This document shows, one piece after another, positions 12,578 through 19,923 of a DNA stretch of 37,809 bases (positions within the stretch are counted from its first letter, which is position 1; every line of letters begins with the position of its first letter). The notes beneath the pieces were generated by a model. It ran no database searches and was not told the origin of the DNA. It saw nothing but the letters and a program-made list of their open reading frames with translations. The stretch spans positions 1-37,809 of the forward strand of contig WGFJ01000037.1 in NCBI GenBank assembly GCA_015492305.1, given 5' to 3'. The DNA is from Deltaproteobacteria bacterium. Its GTDB lineage: Bacteria > Desulfobacterota > GWC2-55-46 > S146-80. The position numbers were made by a program, and so were the translations under genes.

Positions 12578-13735
12578 TTAATAGGTAAGGTCCTTTATCT
12601 GGTCCAGGACATACCCCCTGATCTCCCTGGGCTTTGGAAGGGTGCGCACCACCCTGCCTTCCTTTATGAGGGGGGAAAGGAGGGGTTCGAACCTGCCCCC
12701 ACAATCGCAGGGAGGAGGGGATACCTTCAGGGGCAGTATCCTGTCTCTGGAACACTTTTCACACCGCCACACCTCCTTTGATCCCGACCATTTACCCCTC
12801 TTTGCAAGGGGCCTTCCTTCCACCTCCACGATGTCCATGGAGAAGTCCACAACAGGTGCGTTACTGATGGATGTGCCCACACCAAAGGCATCAACCACCG
12901 GTTTCAGTTCCTCTATGGCCTTCTCATCTATTCCACCGCTTGCAAAGAGCTTCACATCCTTGAACCCCCTGAGGTCAAGCTCCCACCTCACCTCCTCGAA
13001 GATGCGATAGAAGTCTCCCCTCCTTGAGGAGGGGGTGTCGAGCCTTACGGCAAATAGCCTGCCTTCCATTGCCTCTGCCACCCTTATGGCCTCAAACTTC
13101 TCATCGTTGAAGGTGTCTATAAGGGCTACCCTCTTTATCTTCGGGTCCAGGACCCTGTCGAAGGCCTTCACGGCCTCAACGGTGTCACCAAGGACAAGGA
13201 TGAGGGCATGGGGCATGGTCCCCATGGGGTCCATTTCTATGAGCTCGGCACTTACGATAACGGCCACCCCATCGCATCCACCGATGAAGGCTGCCCTCTC
13301 TATCATAGGGGCTATCACGGGATGCATCCTTCGTGCACCAAAGCTTACCACCATCCTCTCTCCCGCTGCTATCCTGCAACGGGCGGCCTTTGTGGCAACC
13401 CCTGAGGCCTGACATATAAGGCCAAGCATGGCCGTCTCAAAGACGGCAAACTCCCTGTAGTTCCCCTCGATCTCCATTACAGGCTGGAAGGGCCTGAAGA
13501 CCGTTCCCTCCTTCATGGCCCTTATATTGACAGGCTTGCCCTCCATGAGGTGGGCCACCTCCTCTATCCCGGCAAGGACAGCCCATTCCCATCCATCGGG
13601 AAGGCTCTTGGCTATGAATTCTGCCTTTACCCTCTTATCCACCCCTATGCCTTTTAATATCTCAACGGTCCTTGCGAAGTATACATCCGTCACCCGCCCG
13701 TTCTTCAGATCATCAGGTCCTGCAATGTGGAACAT
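12578..13735 (-). CDS. nicotinate phosphoribosyltransferase with C-terminal zinc ribbon
   Basis: Salvage of nicotinate to nicotinate mononucleotide for NAD synthesis. The start at ATG 13735 follows a GGAGGT ribosome-binding site and gives 385 residues; an in-frame extension to 13825 would cross the promoter. The N-terminus FHIAGPDDLKNGRVTDVYF, the SFGARRMHP motif with the likely phosphorylated/active-site His, and FASGGIDEKAIEEL in the PRPP-binding barrel fit the PncB family. After residue ~320 comes a CxxC...CxC cluster (WRCEKC, PPCDCGG), an added zinc-ribbon-like tail known from archaeal and thermophile members. Confidence 0.92.
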   Translation of the reverse strand: MFHIAGPDDLKNGRVTDVYFARTVEILKGIGVDKRVKAEFIAKSLPDGWEWAVLAGIEEVAHLMEGKPVNIRAMKEGTVFRPFQPVMEIEGNYREFAVFETAMLGLICQASGVATKAARCRIAAGERMVVSFGARRMHPVIAPMIERAAFIGGCDGVAVIVSAELIEMDPMGTMPHALILVLGDTVEAVKAFDRVLDPKIKRVALIDTFNDEKFEAIRVAEAMEGRLFAVRLDTPSSRRGDFYRIFEEVRWELDLRGFKDVKLFASGGIDEKAIEELKPVVDAFGVGTSISNAPVVDFSMDIVEVEGRPLAKRGKWSGSKEVWRCEKCSRDRILPLKVSPPPCDCGGRFEPLLSPLIKEGRVVRTLPKPREIRGYVLDQIKDLTY

Positions 13736-13765
13736 GGTATACCTCCGGGACACATTTTTAATCCT

Positions 13766-13794
13766 CTTATAAGACATTACCATCCATGGGTCAA
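13766..13794 (-). promoter_or_regulatory. sigma70 promoter of the nicotinate phosphoribosyltransferase gene
   Basis: Minus strand: -35 TTGACC (13789-13794), 17-base spacer, -10 TATAAG (13766-13771), about 30 bases before the chosen ATG. It is divergent from the promoter at 13819-13846, with the two -35 boxes about 24 bases apart. Confidence 0.6.
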
Positions 13795-13818
13795 TCAAAA
13801 ACTGGGCACCTTCCTGTG

Positions 13819-13846
13819 TTGACAACCTTACGGCTTATGCTATAAT
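13819..13846 (+). promoter_or_regulatory. consensus sigma70 promoter of the 13.9-23.1 kb cluster
   Basis: Perfect TTGACA (13819-13824) and perfect TATAAT (13841-13846) separated by 16 bases. The predicted transcription start, near 13853, is only a few bases before the first codon of the Cys-rich gene. No other strong promoter is seen before rtcA, so this one may serve much of the plus-strand cluster. Confidence 0.8.
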
Positions 13847-13856
13847 TAGGCTGTCG

Positions 13857-14048
13857 TTGAAATGTCCTTATTTCAAGGAAGATCCGGTGTGGAGGGATTT
13901 ACCCCTCAAGGGCTGTTGCATGGCTTATGGAGAAAGAAAGGTGAGGATCCCCTCCCTGAAGGAAGAGGAGAGGTTCTGCCTCAGAGGATACAGGGCCTGT
14001 CCTCTCTTCACAAAGAGCCTGGATAGAACGGTTCCCCCTAAGGGCTGA
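13857..14048 (+). CDS. 63-residue Cys-rich miniprotein, function unknown
   Basis: Starts at TTG 13857 and has cysteines at 3, 20, 21, 41 and 48 in a pattern CPYF...CC...PSLKEEERFC...CPLF. I recall this spacing from small uncharacterised proteins in sulfate-reducer-like genomes; five cysteines suggest a metal or Fe-S site (inference). The CPYF motif is lost if any later start is used, which supports the TTG. There is no ribosome-binding site, because the predicted mRNA start is about 4 bases upstream: translation may be near-leaderless. It is first in line before the FBP aldolase/phosphatase gene, 44 bases away. Confidence 0.68.
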   Translation: MKCPYFKEDPVWRDLPLKGCCMAYGERKVRIPSLKEEERFCLRGYRACPLFTKSLDRTVPPKG

Positions 14049-14092
14049 TCGATCCTATATAAAGCAATCCTACAGAAAGGAGGAGGTATATA

Positions 14093-15196
14093 ATGGCAGA
14101 AGAAAGGATTACCCTGAGTGTCATAAAGGCCGATGTGGGAGGGTATGTAGGTCACAGTAGCATCCATCCAGCCCTGATAGATACGGCAAAGGAGAGGCTC
14201 AGTACCGCCAAGGAGAAGGGTCTTATCGTGGATTTCCATGTCTTGAGGTGTGGAGATGACCTTGAACTCATAATGACCCACAAGAAGGGCGTTGACAATA
14301 GCGATATCCACGAACTGGCATGGAATACCTTTGTGGCCGCCACAGAGGTTGCCAAGGAGCTCAAGCTTTACGGGGCCGGTCAGGACCTTCTGAGCGATGC
14401 CTTCAGTGGCAATGTCAAGGGCATGGGACCAGGTGTTGCCGAGATGGAGTTTGTGGAAAGGAAGAGTGAACCTGTCATAGTCTTCATGGCAGACAAGACC
14501 TCCCCCGGGGCATGGAACCTTCCCCTCTTCAGGATCTTTGCGGATCCCTTCAACACTGCCGGACTGGTCATCGATCCCAGTATGCATGGCGGTTTCTCCT
14601 TTGAGGTACTTGATGCAAAGGAAGGGAAGACGATAACCCTCTCCTGCCCGGAGGAGATGTACGATCTCCTCGTCCTCATAGGGAGCCCTGATAGATACAT
14701 GATAAGGGCCGTCTACAGGAAGAGCGATAACGAGATAGGTGCCGTTGCCTCCACCCAGAGGCTCAGCTACATAGCTGGCAAGTATGTGGGCAAGGATGAT
14801 CCTGTCCTCATCGTGCGCTGTCAGGCAGGGATGCCTGCCGTTGGAGAGGTCCTTGAGGGTTTCTCCTTCCCCCATCTTGTGGAGGGGTGGATGAGGGGTT
14901 CCCACCAGGGCCCGCTCATGCCTGTTCCCTTTTACGAGGCAAATCCATCCCGCTTCGATGGTCCACCGAGGGTGATAGCTGCCGGCTTCCAGCTTGCCCA
15001 GGGAAGGCTTGTGGGTCCCCATGACATGTTTGATGATCCGAGCTTTGACGAGGTAAGGAGACAGGCAAATATCGTTGCAGAATACATGAGGAGGCATGGT
15101 CCCTTCCAGCCCCACAGGTTACCCCTGGAAGAGATGGAGTACACCACACTGCCCCAGGTCATGGAGAGGCTTAAAGGAAGGTTCAAGGAGGACTGA
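14093..15196 (+). CDS. fructose-1,6-bisphosphate aldolase/phosphatase (bifunctional, type V FBPase)
   Basis: Makes fructose 6-phosphate from triose phosphates in one enzyme, driving gluconeogenesis in one direction; known mainly from archaea and deep-branching thermophilic bacteria. 367 residues, normal length. The aldolase residues of the characterised archaeal enzymes appear as Y231 and K234 (Schiff-base lysine) in KYVGKDDP, and the phosphatase-loop tyrosine as Y350 in MEYTTLP. Acidic Mg ligands near D14, H21 and C53-GDD are in place. A strong AAAGGAGGAGG precedes the ATG. The next gene overlaps its stop by one base. Confidence 0.97.
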   Translation: MAEERITLSVIKADVGGYVGHSSIHPALIDTAKERLSTAKEKGLIVDFHVLRCGDDLELIMTHKKGVDNSDIHELAWNTFVAATEVAKELKLYGAGQDLLSDAFSGNVKGMGPGVAEMEFVERKSEPVIVFMADKTSPGAWNLPLFRIFADPFNTAGLVIDPSMHGGFSFEVLDAKEGKTITLSCPEEMYDLLVLIGSPDRYMIRAVYRKSDNEIGAVASTQRLSYIAGKYVGKDDPVLIVRCQAGMPAVGEVLEGFSFPHLVEGWMRGSHQGPLMPVPFYEANPSRFDGPPRVIAAGFQLAQGRLVGPHDMFDDPSFDEVRRQANIVAEYMRRHGPFQPHRLPLEEMEYTTLPQVMERLKGRFKED

Positions 15197-15447
15197 TGAG
15201 CATAAAGAAGGAGATAGAGCTGGAGGAGGAGATAAGACTCCTCAAGAAGGAGCTTGAGGTCCTTGGCGATGATCTGGAGAGGTTCAGGCTCCAGACCGAG
15301 GAATCCATTGATGACCTCAAACTGGAGATAGAGGCCATAAAGCTTCTTCTCCAGCAATCGATGGAGGGCTTCAGGGATAGATTTGCAGAAGCCAAGGAAA
15401 GGGTTGTAAGGGAGATAGATCCGGAGGTGTTGAAAAAGGGTGTGTAG
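15196..15447 (+). CDS. 83-residue coiled-coil protein, function unknown
   Basis: Nearly the whole protein (residues 3-60) is Glu/Lys/Leu-rich with leucine at heptad spacing, predicting one long coiled coil, with a short C-terminal helix. No family recognised. It overlaps the FBP aldolase/phosphatase stop (TGATG) and is 3 bases before the HypE-like gene, so it is translated from the same mRNA. It could be a small structural or adaptor protein; nothing in the sequence decides this. Confidence 0.7.
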   Translation: MSIKKEIELEEEIRLLKKELEVLGDDLERFRLQTEESIDDLKLEIEAIKLLLQQSMEGFRDRFAEAKERVVREIDPEVLKKGV

Positions 15448-15450
15448 TCC

Positions 15451-16458
15451 ATGTTCCTTCCCCCTGGAAAGCTACCCATCCCTCTTCTTGAAAGACTGAT
15501 AAGGTCCTACACCATCCTTGATGAAAGGGTGGTTGTAGGACCCTCCATTGGCGAGGATGCAACAGCTATAGAGACGGACGAAGGCTACCTGCTTCTCAAG
15601 ACAGATCCCATCACCTTCGTTGCTGAAGACATAGGCTTTTATGCGGTAAACATAAATGCCAACGATATAGCCACCATGGGTGGAAGACCCAGGTGGTTCC
15701 TGGCCACCCTCCTTCTCCCGGAAAGGGGGACCACAGAGGGACTTGCAGAGGGGATATTCTCACAGATCTCCAGGGCCTGCAGGGCCCTCGGGATATCCTT
15801 CTGCGGGGGCCATACGGAGATAACCATAGGGATAGACCGGCCCATTGTGGCTGGAACGATGATAGGGGAAGCCGAGAAGGGCGGACTTGTAAGAACGGGT
15901 GGGGCGAGGCAGGGAGACAGGATACTCCTTACAAAGGGTGTGGCCATTGAGGGGACATCCATCATCGCCAGGGAAAAGGAGGAGGAACTGAAGGGCTGTT
16001 TCTCAGAGGGGTTCCTTGAAAGGTGCAAGAGGTTCATAGAGGAGCCTGGCATAAGTGTGATAAGGGATGCAGAGCTTGCCCTGAAGGCAGGCAGGGTGCA
16101 TTCGATGCATGATCCCACAGAAGGGGGGCTCTCTTCCGGCCTTCTTGAGGTTGCCTCTGCAGCAGGTGTGGGGATGGTCATAGAGGAGGAGAGGATACCC
16201 GTGCTGCCGGAGTGTAAGGCCCTTTGCGAGAGGTTCGGTATCGATCCCCTGGGGGTCATAGCCTCAGGGGCGCTGCTCATCACGGTGGATCCGGAGGATG
16301 CCGGCAGGGTTGTAAGGACCCTTGAGGAAGAGGGCATCCCCTGTTCAGATATAGGGGTAGTGGTGGAAAGGGAGAAGGGATTGAAGATCAGGGGGAAGGG
16401 AGGGAGGCTGAGGGACCTTCCCCTTTTTGAAAGGGATGAGTTGACGAAAATACTTTGA
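15451..16458 (+). CDS. AIR synthase-related protein, HypE-like without the C-terminal cysteine
   Basis: 335 residues with the two-domain PurM/HypE/SelD/ThiL fold. Visible: GEDATAIE (34-41), NINANDIATMGGRP (67-80), a GGHTEIT segment in the N-terminal ATP-binding domain, and VHSMHDPTEGGLSSGLLEVA in the C-terminal domain. These resemble HypE most, but the HypE tail ending in PR-x-C, which carries the cyanide-precursor carbamoyl group, is missing: the protein ends DELTKIL. It also lacks the N-terminal Cys/Sec-Gly-x-Lys of SelD. So it is an ATP-dependent enzyme of unknown substrate. Hydrogenase genes are absent from the window. Confidence 0.85.
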   Translation: MFLPPGKLPIPLLERLIRSYTILDERVVVGPSIGEDATAIETDEGYLLLKTDPITFVAEDIGFYAVNINANDIATMGGRPRWFLATLLLPERGTTEGLAEGIFSQISRACRALGISFCGGHTEITIGIDRPIVAGTMIGEAEKGGLVRTGGARQGDRILLTKGVAIEGTSIIAREKEEELKGCFSEGFLERCKRFIEEPGISVIRDAELALKAGRVHSMHDPTEGGLSSGLLEVASAAGVGMVIEEERIPVLPECKALCERFGIDPLGVIASGALLITVDPEDAGRVVRTLEEEGIPCSDIGVVVEREKGLKIRGKGGRLRDLPLFERDELTKIL

Positions 16459-16469
16459 AGGAGGTTTAT

Positions 16470-16988
16470 ATGGTGGATCCAAAGAAGCTTCACTCATCGA
16501 CCCAGAGAAAGGCTATAGATACTTCTGAAGACCCTTACCTTGCAGATCTGGAAGAGAAGGATAGGGACATGGCCATCTGCACCGAGTGCAGGGCTGTATA
16601 CCACAACAAGAGGTGGTACCTGGATGAATCGCTCTACGAAAGGGCAGCTGGGCTCAAGGAGACTTACAGGACCCTGTGCCCTGCCTGTCGGAAGATAAGG
16701 GACAGGTTCCCTGGTGGGATAGTCACCCTCTCCGGTGATTTCCTGAAGGAGCACAGGGAGGAGATCATGAACCTCATCAGGAACGAGGAGAAGGAGGCAA
16801 TGGGCAAGAACCCCCTCGAGAGGATCATAGAGATCAGGGAGATCGAGGAGGGGAAGATGGAGATCACAACGACGAACGAGAAACTGGCCCAGAGGATAGG
16901 CAGGAGCCTCGAAAAGGCCTACGAAGGCAGTGTTGAATACAAGTGGTCTGAAGATGTGAAGCTGCTCAGGGTCTGGTGGGAGAGGTGA
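16470..16988 (+). CDS. BCAM0308-type zinc protein (NMD3-related ribbon)
   Basis: 172 residues from ATG 16470, chosen because AAGGAGG ends 6 bases upstream; the in-frame TTG at 16455 overlaps that site. Two CxxC pairs (C37/C40 in ICTECRAVYHNKRWY, C70/C73 in LCPACRKIRDRFPGG) form a zinc ribbon like the N-terminal part of archaeal/eukaryotic NMD3. The C-terminal half (about 85-170) is an alpha/beta domain with conserved TTNEKLAQRIGRSLEKAYEG. Family members have no proven function; the NMD3 likeness hints at ribosome or RNA binding (inference). Confidence 0.78.
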   Translation: MVDPKKLHSSTQRKAIDTSEDPYLADLEEKDRDMAICTECRAVYHNKRWYLDESLYERAAGLKETYRTLCPACRKIRDRFPGGIVTLSGDFLKEHREEIMNLIRNEEKEAMGKNPLERIIEIREIEEGKMEITTTNEKLAQRIGRSLEKAYEGSVEYKWSEDVKLLRVWWER

Positions 16989-17995
16989 GGGAGGCCGGTT
17001 TTTACAGACCCCTTGAGGGGAAGAAGGTCGAGTGTTTCCTCTGTTCCCACCGGTGCAAGATAGGGGATGGGAAGCAGGGCATATGTGGAGTGAGGGAAAA
17101 CAGAGGGGGGAAGCTCTACACCCTTGTCTATGGAAGGATCATATCCAGGAACGTTGATCCCATCGAGAAGAAGCCCCTTTTCCACTTCTATCCCGGGTCC
17201 TACTCCTACTCGATCGCAACGGTTGGATGCAACTTCAGGTGCCTCCACTGCCAGAACTACGAGATCTCCCAGATGCCAAAGGACAGAAAAAGGATCCTTG
17301 GTGAGGATGTGACCCCTGAAGAGGTGGTTGAGGATGCCCTCAGGACCGGCTGTGACTCCATCTCCTACACATACACAGAGCCCACCATCTTCATGGAGTT
17401 TGCCCATGATACGGCAAGGATGGCCACCGAGAAGGGGATAAAGAATGTCTTTGTCACCAACGGCTACATGACCAGGGAGGCCCTTGAATCGATAAGACCC
17501 TACCTCCACGCTGCCAATGTGGATCTCAAGTCCTTCAGGGATGAGTTCTACAGGCGCATATGCGGCGCAAGACTCCAGCCTGTCCTGGAATCCATCCAGC
17601 ACATGAAGGCCCTTGGCATATGGGTCGAGGTTACAACCCTCATCATACCCACAGAAAACGATAGTGAAGAGGAATTGAGGGATATTGCAAGGTGGATATA
17701 CAACCTTGACCCCTCCATCCCCTGGCATGTGAGTGCCTTCTACCCTGCCTACAAGATGACCCATCTGCCCAGGACCCCTGTGAGCATCATAGAAAGGGCA
17801 AGGGAGATAGGCCTTGAGGAAGGCCTGAGGTACGTCTACACAGGCAATGTGCCCGGTGATCCGGGGGAGAGCACCTACTGCTACAACTGCAGGGAGATCC
17901 TCATAGAGCGTTACGGCTTCTTTGTGAGAAGGAACCTCATAGAAGGGGGCAAGTGCCCCTATTGCAGGGCCGATATCCATGGGGTGGGGCTCTGA
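16976..17995 (+). CDS. AmrS-like radical SAM enzyme (AmmeMemoRadiSam system family)
   Basis: 339 residues. The radical SAM cluster motif CNFRCLHC has C85, C89 and C92. Before it is a conserved ECFLCSHRC motif (C20, C23, C27) plus C37, and at the C-terminus YCYNC...CPYC, a zinc-ribbon-like tail; this combination marks the AmrS/PflA-like family. AmrS usually works with AmrA (AMMECR1) and AmrB (Memo), neither of which is in this window, so the substrate is unknown. The GTG start overlaps the previous gene by 13 bases; an alternative GTG lies at 16985. Confidence 0.9.
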   Translation: MGEVREAGFYRPLEGKKVECFLCSHRCKIGDGKQGICGVRENRGGKLYTLVYGRIISRNVDPIEKKPLFHFYPGSYSYSIATVGCNFRCLHCQNYEISQMPKDRKRILGEDVTPEEVVEDALRTGCDSISYTYTEPTIFMEFAHDTARMATEKGIKNVFVTNGYMTREALESIRPYLHAANVDLKSFRDEFYRRICGARLQPVLESIQHMKALGIWVEVTTLIIPTENDSEEELRDIARWIYNLDPSIPWHVSAFYPAYKMTHLPRTPVSIIERAREIGLEEGLRYVYTGNVPGDPGESTYCYNCREILIERYGFFVRRNLIEGGKCPYCRADIHGVGL

Positions 17996-18037
17996 CCCGG
18001 TCACCGATGGAAGATCCCTGAAAAGGAGGTGATTTCC

Positions 18038-18343
18038 ATGCTGGTGGAATTCAGCGTCATCCCTGTCGGGGGTGGGGAGAGCATAGGCGATGAGATCGCA
18101 AAGGTCATAGACATAGTGGACAAGAGTGGTTTGCCCTACAGGGCAAATCCCATGGGCACCGTGGTTGAAGGGGAATGGGACGAGGTGATGAACCTCATCA
18201 AGGAGTGTCACCAGGCGGTGCTAAGGGATGGGTTGAGGGTCTTTACCTCCATCACCATAGACGATAGACCGGGTAAGCCCAACAGGATAACCGAGAAGCT
18301 CGCATCGGTGGAGAGAAGGCTCGGCAGGGAGATCAAGAAATAG
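18038..18343 (+). CDS. MTH1187-family thiamine-binding-fold protein
   Basis: 101 residues from ATG 18038, just after GGAGGTG; the GTG at 18029 lies within that site and is rejected. Motifs LVEFSVIPVGGGESIGDEIAKV, ANPMGTVVEGEW and SITIDDRPGKPNRITEKL fit the MTH1187/YkoF-like (formerly DUF77) family, small ferredoxin-like tetramers that bind thiamine or related ligands. No thiamine genes or TPP riboswitch are near, so the ligand is an inference. It sits between the radical SAM gene and rtcA in a tight cluster. Confidence 0.88.
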   Translation: MLVEFSVIPVGGGESIGDEIAKVIDIVDKSGLPYRANPMGTVVEGEWDEVMNLIKECHQAVLRDGLRVFTSITIDDRPGKPNRITEKLASVERRLGREIKK

Positions 18344-18365
18344 GGCCTTAAGGTCCTCAAAGGGT

Positions 18366-19430
18366 ATGGTCACCATAGATGGATCCTACGGGGAGGGTGG
18401 GGGACAGATCCTCAGGACCTCCCTCACCCTCTCTGCCCTGACAGGTAAGCCCCTCAGGATATTCAACATAAGGGCAAAGAGGAGGAACCCTGGACTCAGG
18501 CCGCAGCATCTCATGAGTGCAAGGGCGGTGAGCCAGGTGTGTGGTGGCACCCTTGAGGGGGCTGAAGTGGGTTCCCAGACCCTTGTCTTCCATCCCAGCG
18601 GGATAAGGGGTGGTGACTTCACCCTCGATATAGGGAGTGCCGGTTCCACGGGCATGGTCTTCCAGACGATCCTCCCGGTCCTCATCTTTGCCGATAGACC
18701 CTCTACGGTCATCATCAAGGGAGGAACCCATACCAGCTGGAGCCCACCCATACACTATATCAGGGATGTCTTTCTCCCGGAGGTGGGGAGGATGGGGGTT
18801 ACCGCCCATATCACCCTTGAGAGATGGGGCTTTTATCCCCGTGGAGGCGGGATGATGAAGGCCCGCATAGAACCCCTCAAGGGGACCATAAGGCCTGTGG
18901 ATCTCAGGGAAAGGGGAAGGCCCCTTTCGGTTGAGATCCTTTCAACGGTGGCGAACCTCCCAAGGTCCATAGGGGAGAGACAGCTCAGGAGGGCCATGGA
19001 GCGACTGGAGGCAGCGGGGATAAGGGCTGAAGGGAGGGTGGAAGAGGTGGTTGCCGCATCAAGGGGGACATTCCTCTTCATCCTCGCTTCCTTTGAGAAG
19101 GTGAGGGCAGGCTTTTCATCCCTTGGTGAAAGGGGAAAACCTGCTGAAAGGGTTGCTGATGAAGCTGTAGATGATCTCCTGTCCTACCTCGCTTCAGGTG
19201 CTGCCCTCGATCCACACCTTTCCGATCAGATCTCCCTCTATGCCGCCCTTGGAGACGGGGTATCGACCTTTACCACCTCAAGGATCACAGGCCACCTCCT
19301 CACCAACCTGTGGGTGATAGAACGGTTCCTTCCCCTCTCCCTCTCTGTATCAGGGAGAGAGGGGGAGCGGGGGGAGGTGAAGGTAGAAGGCATAGCTTTG
19401 AAGAGGCATGCTCAGACTCCTTTTCAGTAG
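18366..19430 (+). CDS. rtcA: RNA 3'-terminal phosphate cyclase
   Basis: Converts RNA 3'-phosphate to a 2',3'-cyclic phosphate using ATP through an enzyme-AMP intermediate. 354 residues, normal length. Motifs: DGSYGEGGGQILRTSL at the start, RPQHLMSA (43-50), the GSAGSTGMVFQTILP glycine-rich segment (90-104), GGTHTSWSPP and the C-terminal TGHLLTNLW whose H310 matches the nucleophilic histidine. The ligase gene rtcB and regulator rtcR are not in the window. Its last 23 bases overlap hpt, so translation is probably coupled. Weak AAAGGG ribosome-binding site. Confidence 0.96.
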   Translation: MVTIDGSYGEGGGQILRTSLTLSALTGKPLRIFNIRAKRRNPGLRPQHLMSARAVSQVCGGTLEGAEVGSQTLVFHPSGIRGGDFTLDIGSAGSTGMVFQTILPVLIFADRPSTVIIKGGTHTSWSPPIHYIRDVFLPEVGRMGVTAHITLERWGFYPRGGGMMKARIEPLKGTIRPVDLRERGRPLSVEILSTVANLPRSIGERQLRRAMERLEAAGIRAEGRVEEVVAASRGTFLFILASFEKVRAGFSSLGERGKPAERVADEAVDDLLSYLASGAALDPHLSDQISLYAALGDGVSTFTTSRITGHLLTNLWVIERFLPLSLSVSGREGERGEVKVEGIALKRHAQTPFQ

Positions 19431-19923
19431 GGAAGAGATAAGGAGGGCCGTTGAGAGGCTCGGCAGGGAGATAGGCAGGGAGTACCAGGGGAAGGACACC
19501 GTCCTTGTGGGGATACTCAAGGGTTCCTTCATATTCCTGGCCGACCTTGTAAGGACCCTTTCCATACCTGTGGAGATCGACTTCATAAGGGCTGCCTCCT
19601 ATGGCAGGGGCAGGGTATCCACAGGGGAGGTATCGATACTTAAGGACATAGAGCTTTCCATCCAGGGCAGGCATGTCCTCATCGTGGAGGACATAGTGGA
19701 TACGGGCGTCACCCTGAAGGTGATATACGATCACCTCAGGGAGAAGGGGCCCTCCTCCCTGAAGATCTGTGCCCTCATAGACAAGAAGGAGAGGAGAGAG
19801 GTGGAGATAGGGGTGGATTTTGCTGGTTTCGAGGTGGAGAGGGGATTCCTCGTTGGATACGGCCTGGACTTCGATGAGAGGTACCGTTACCTCCCGGAGA
19901 TCTACATCCTGGAGGAGTCTTGA
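19408..19923 (+). CDS. hpt: hypoxanthine phosphoribosyltransferase
   Basis: Salvages hypoxanthine (and often guanine) with PRPP to give IMP/GMP. 171 residues, typical length. The PRPP loop EDIVDTGVTL begins at residue 94; VGILKGSFIFLADLVR (34-49) is the early conserved segment with the LKG turn, and VEIDFIRAASYG follows. Starts inside rtcA with GAGG nearby and overlaps the next gene by 4 bases. The cluster ends in purH, which makes IMP de novo, so both IMP routes sit close together. Confidence 0.95.
   Translation: MLRLLFSREEIRRAVERLGREIGREYQGKDTVLVGILKGSFIFLADLVRTLSIPVEIDFIRAASYGRGRVSTGEVSILKDIELSIQGRHVLIVEDIVDTGVTLKVIYDHLREKGPSSLKICALIDKKERREVEIGVDFAGFEVERGFLVGYGLDFDERYRYLPEIYILEES

Noticed and set aside
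13925-15115. 396-codon open frame on the minus strand opposite the FBP aldolase/phosphatase gene
   Set aside because: Shadow of a fully supported gene; no start signal or known motifs.
15451-16458. Selenophosphate synthetase (SelD) for the AIR-synthase-fold protein
   Set aside because: The conserved N-terminal Cys/Sec-Gly-x-Lys of SelD is missing; the sequence is closer to HypE.
16919-18211. 430-codon open frame on the minus strand opposite the AmrS-like gene
   Set aside because: Antisense shadow of genes with intact CxxxCxxC and other motifs; its translation has no recognisable pattern.
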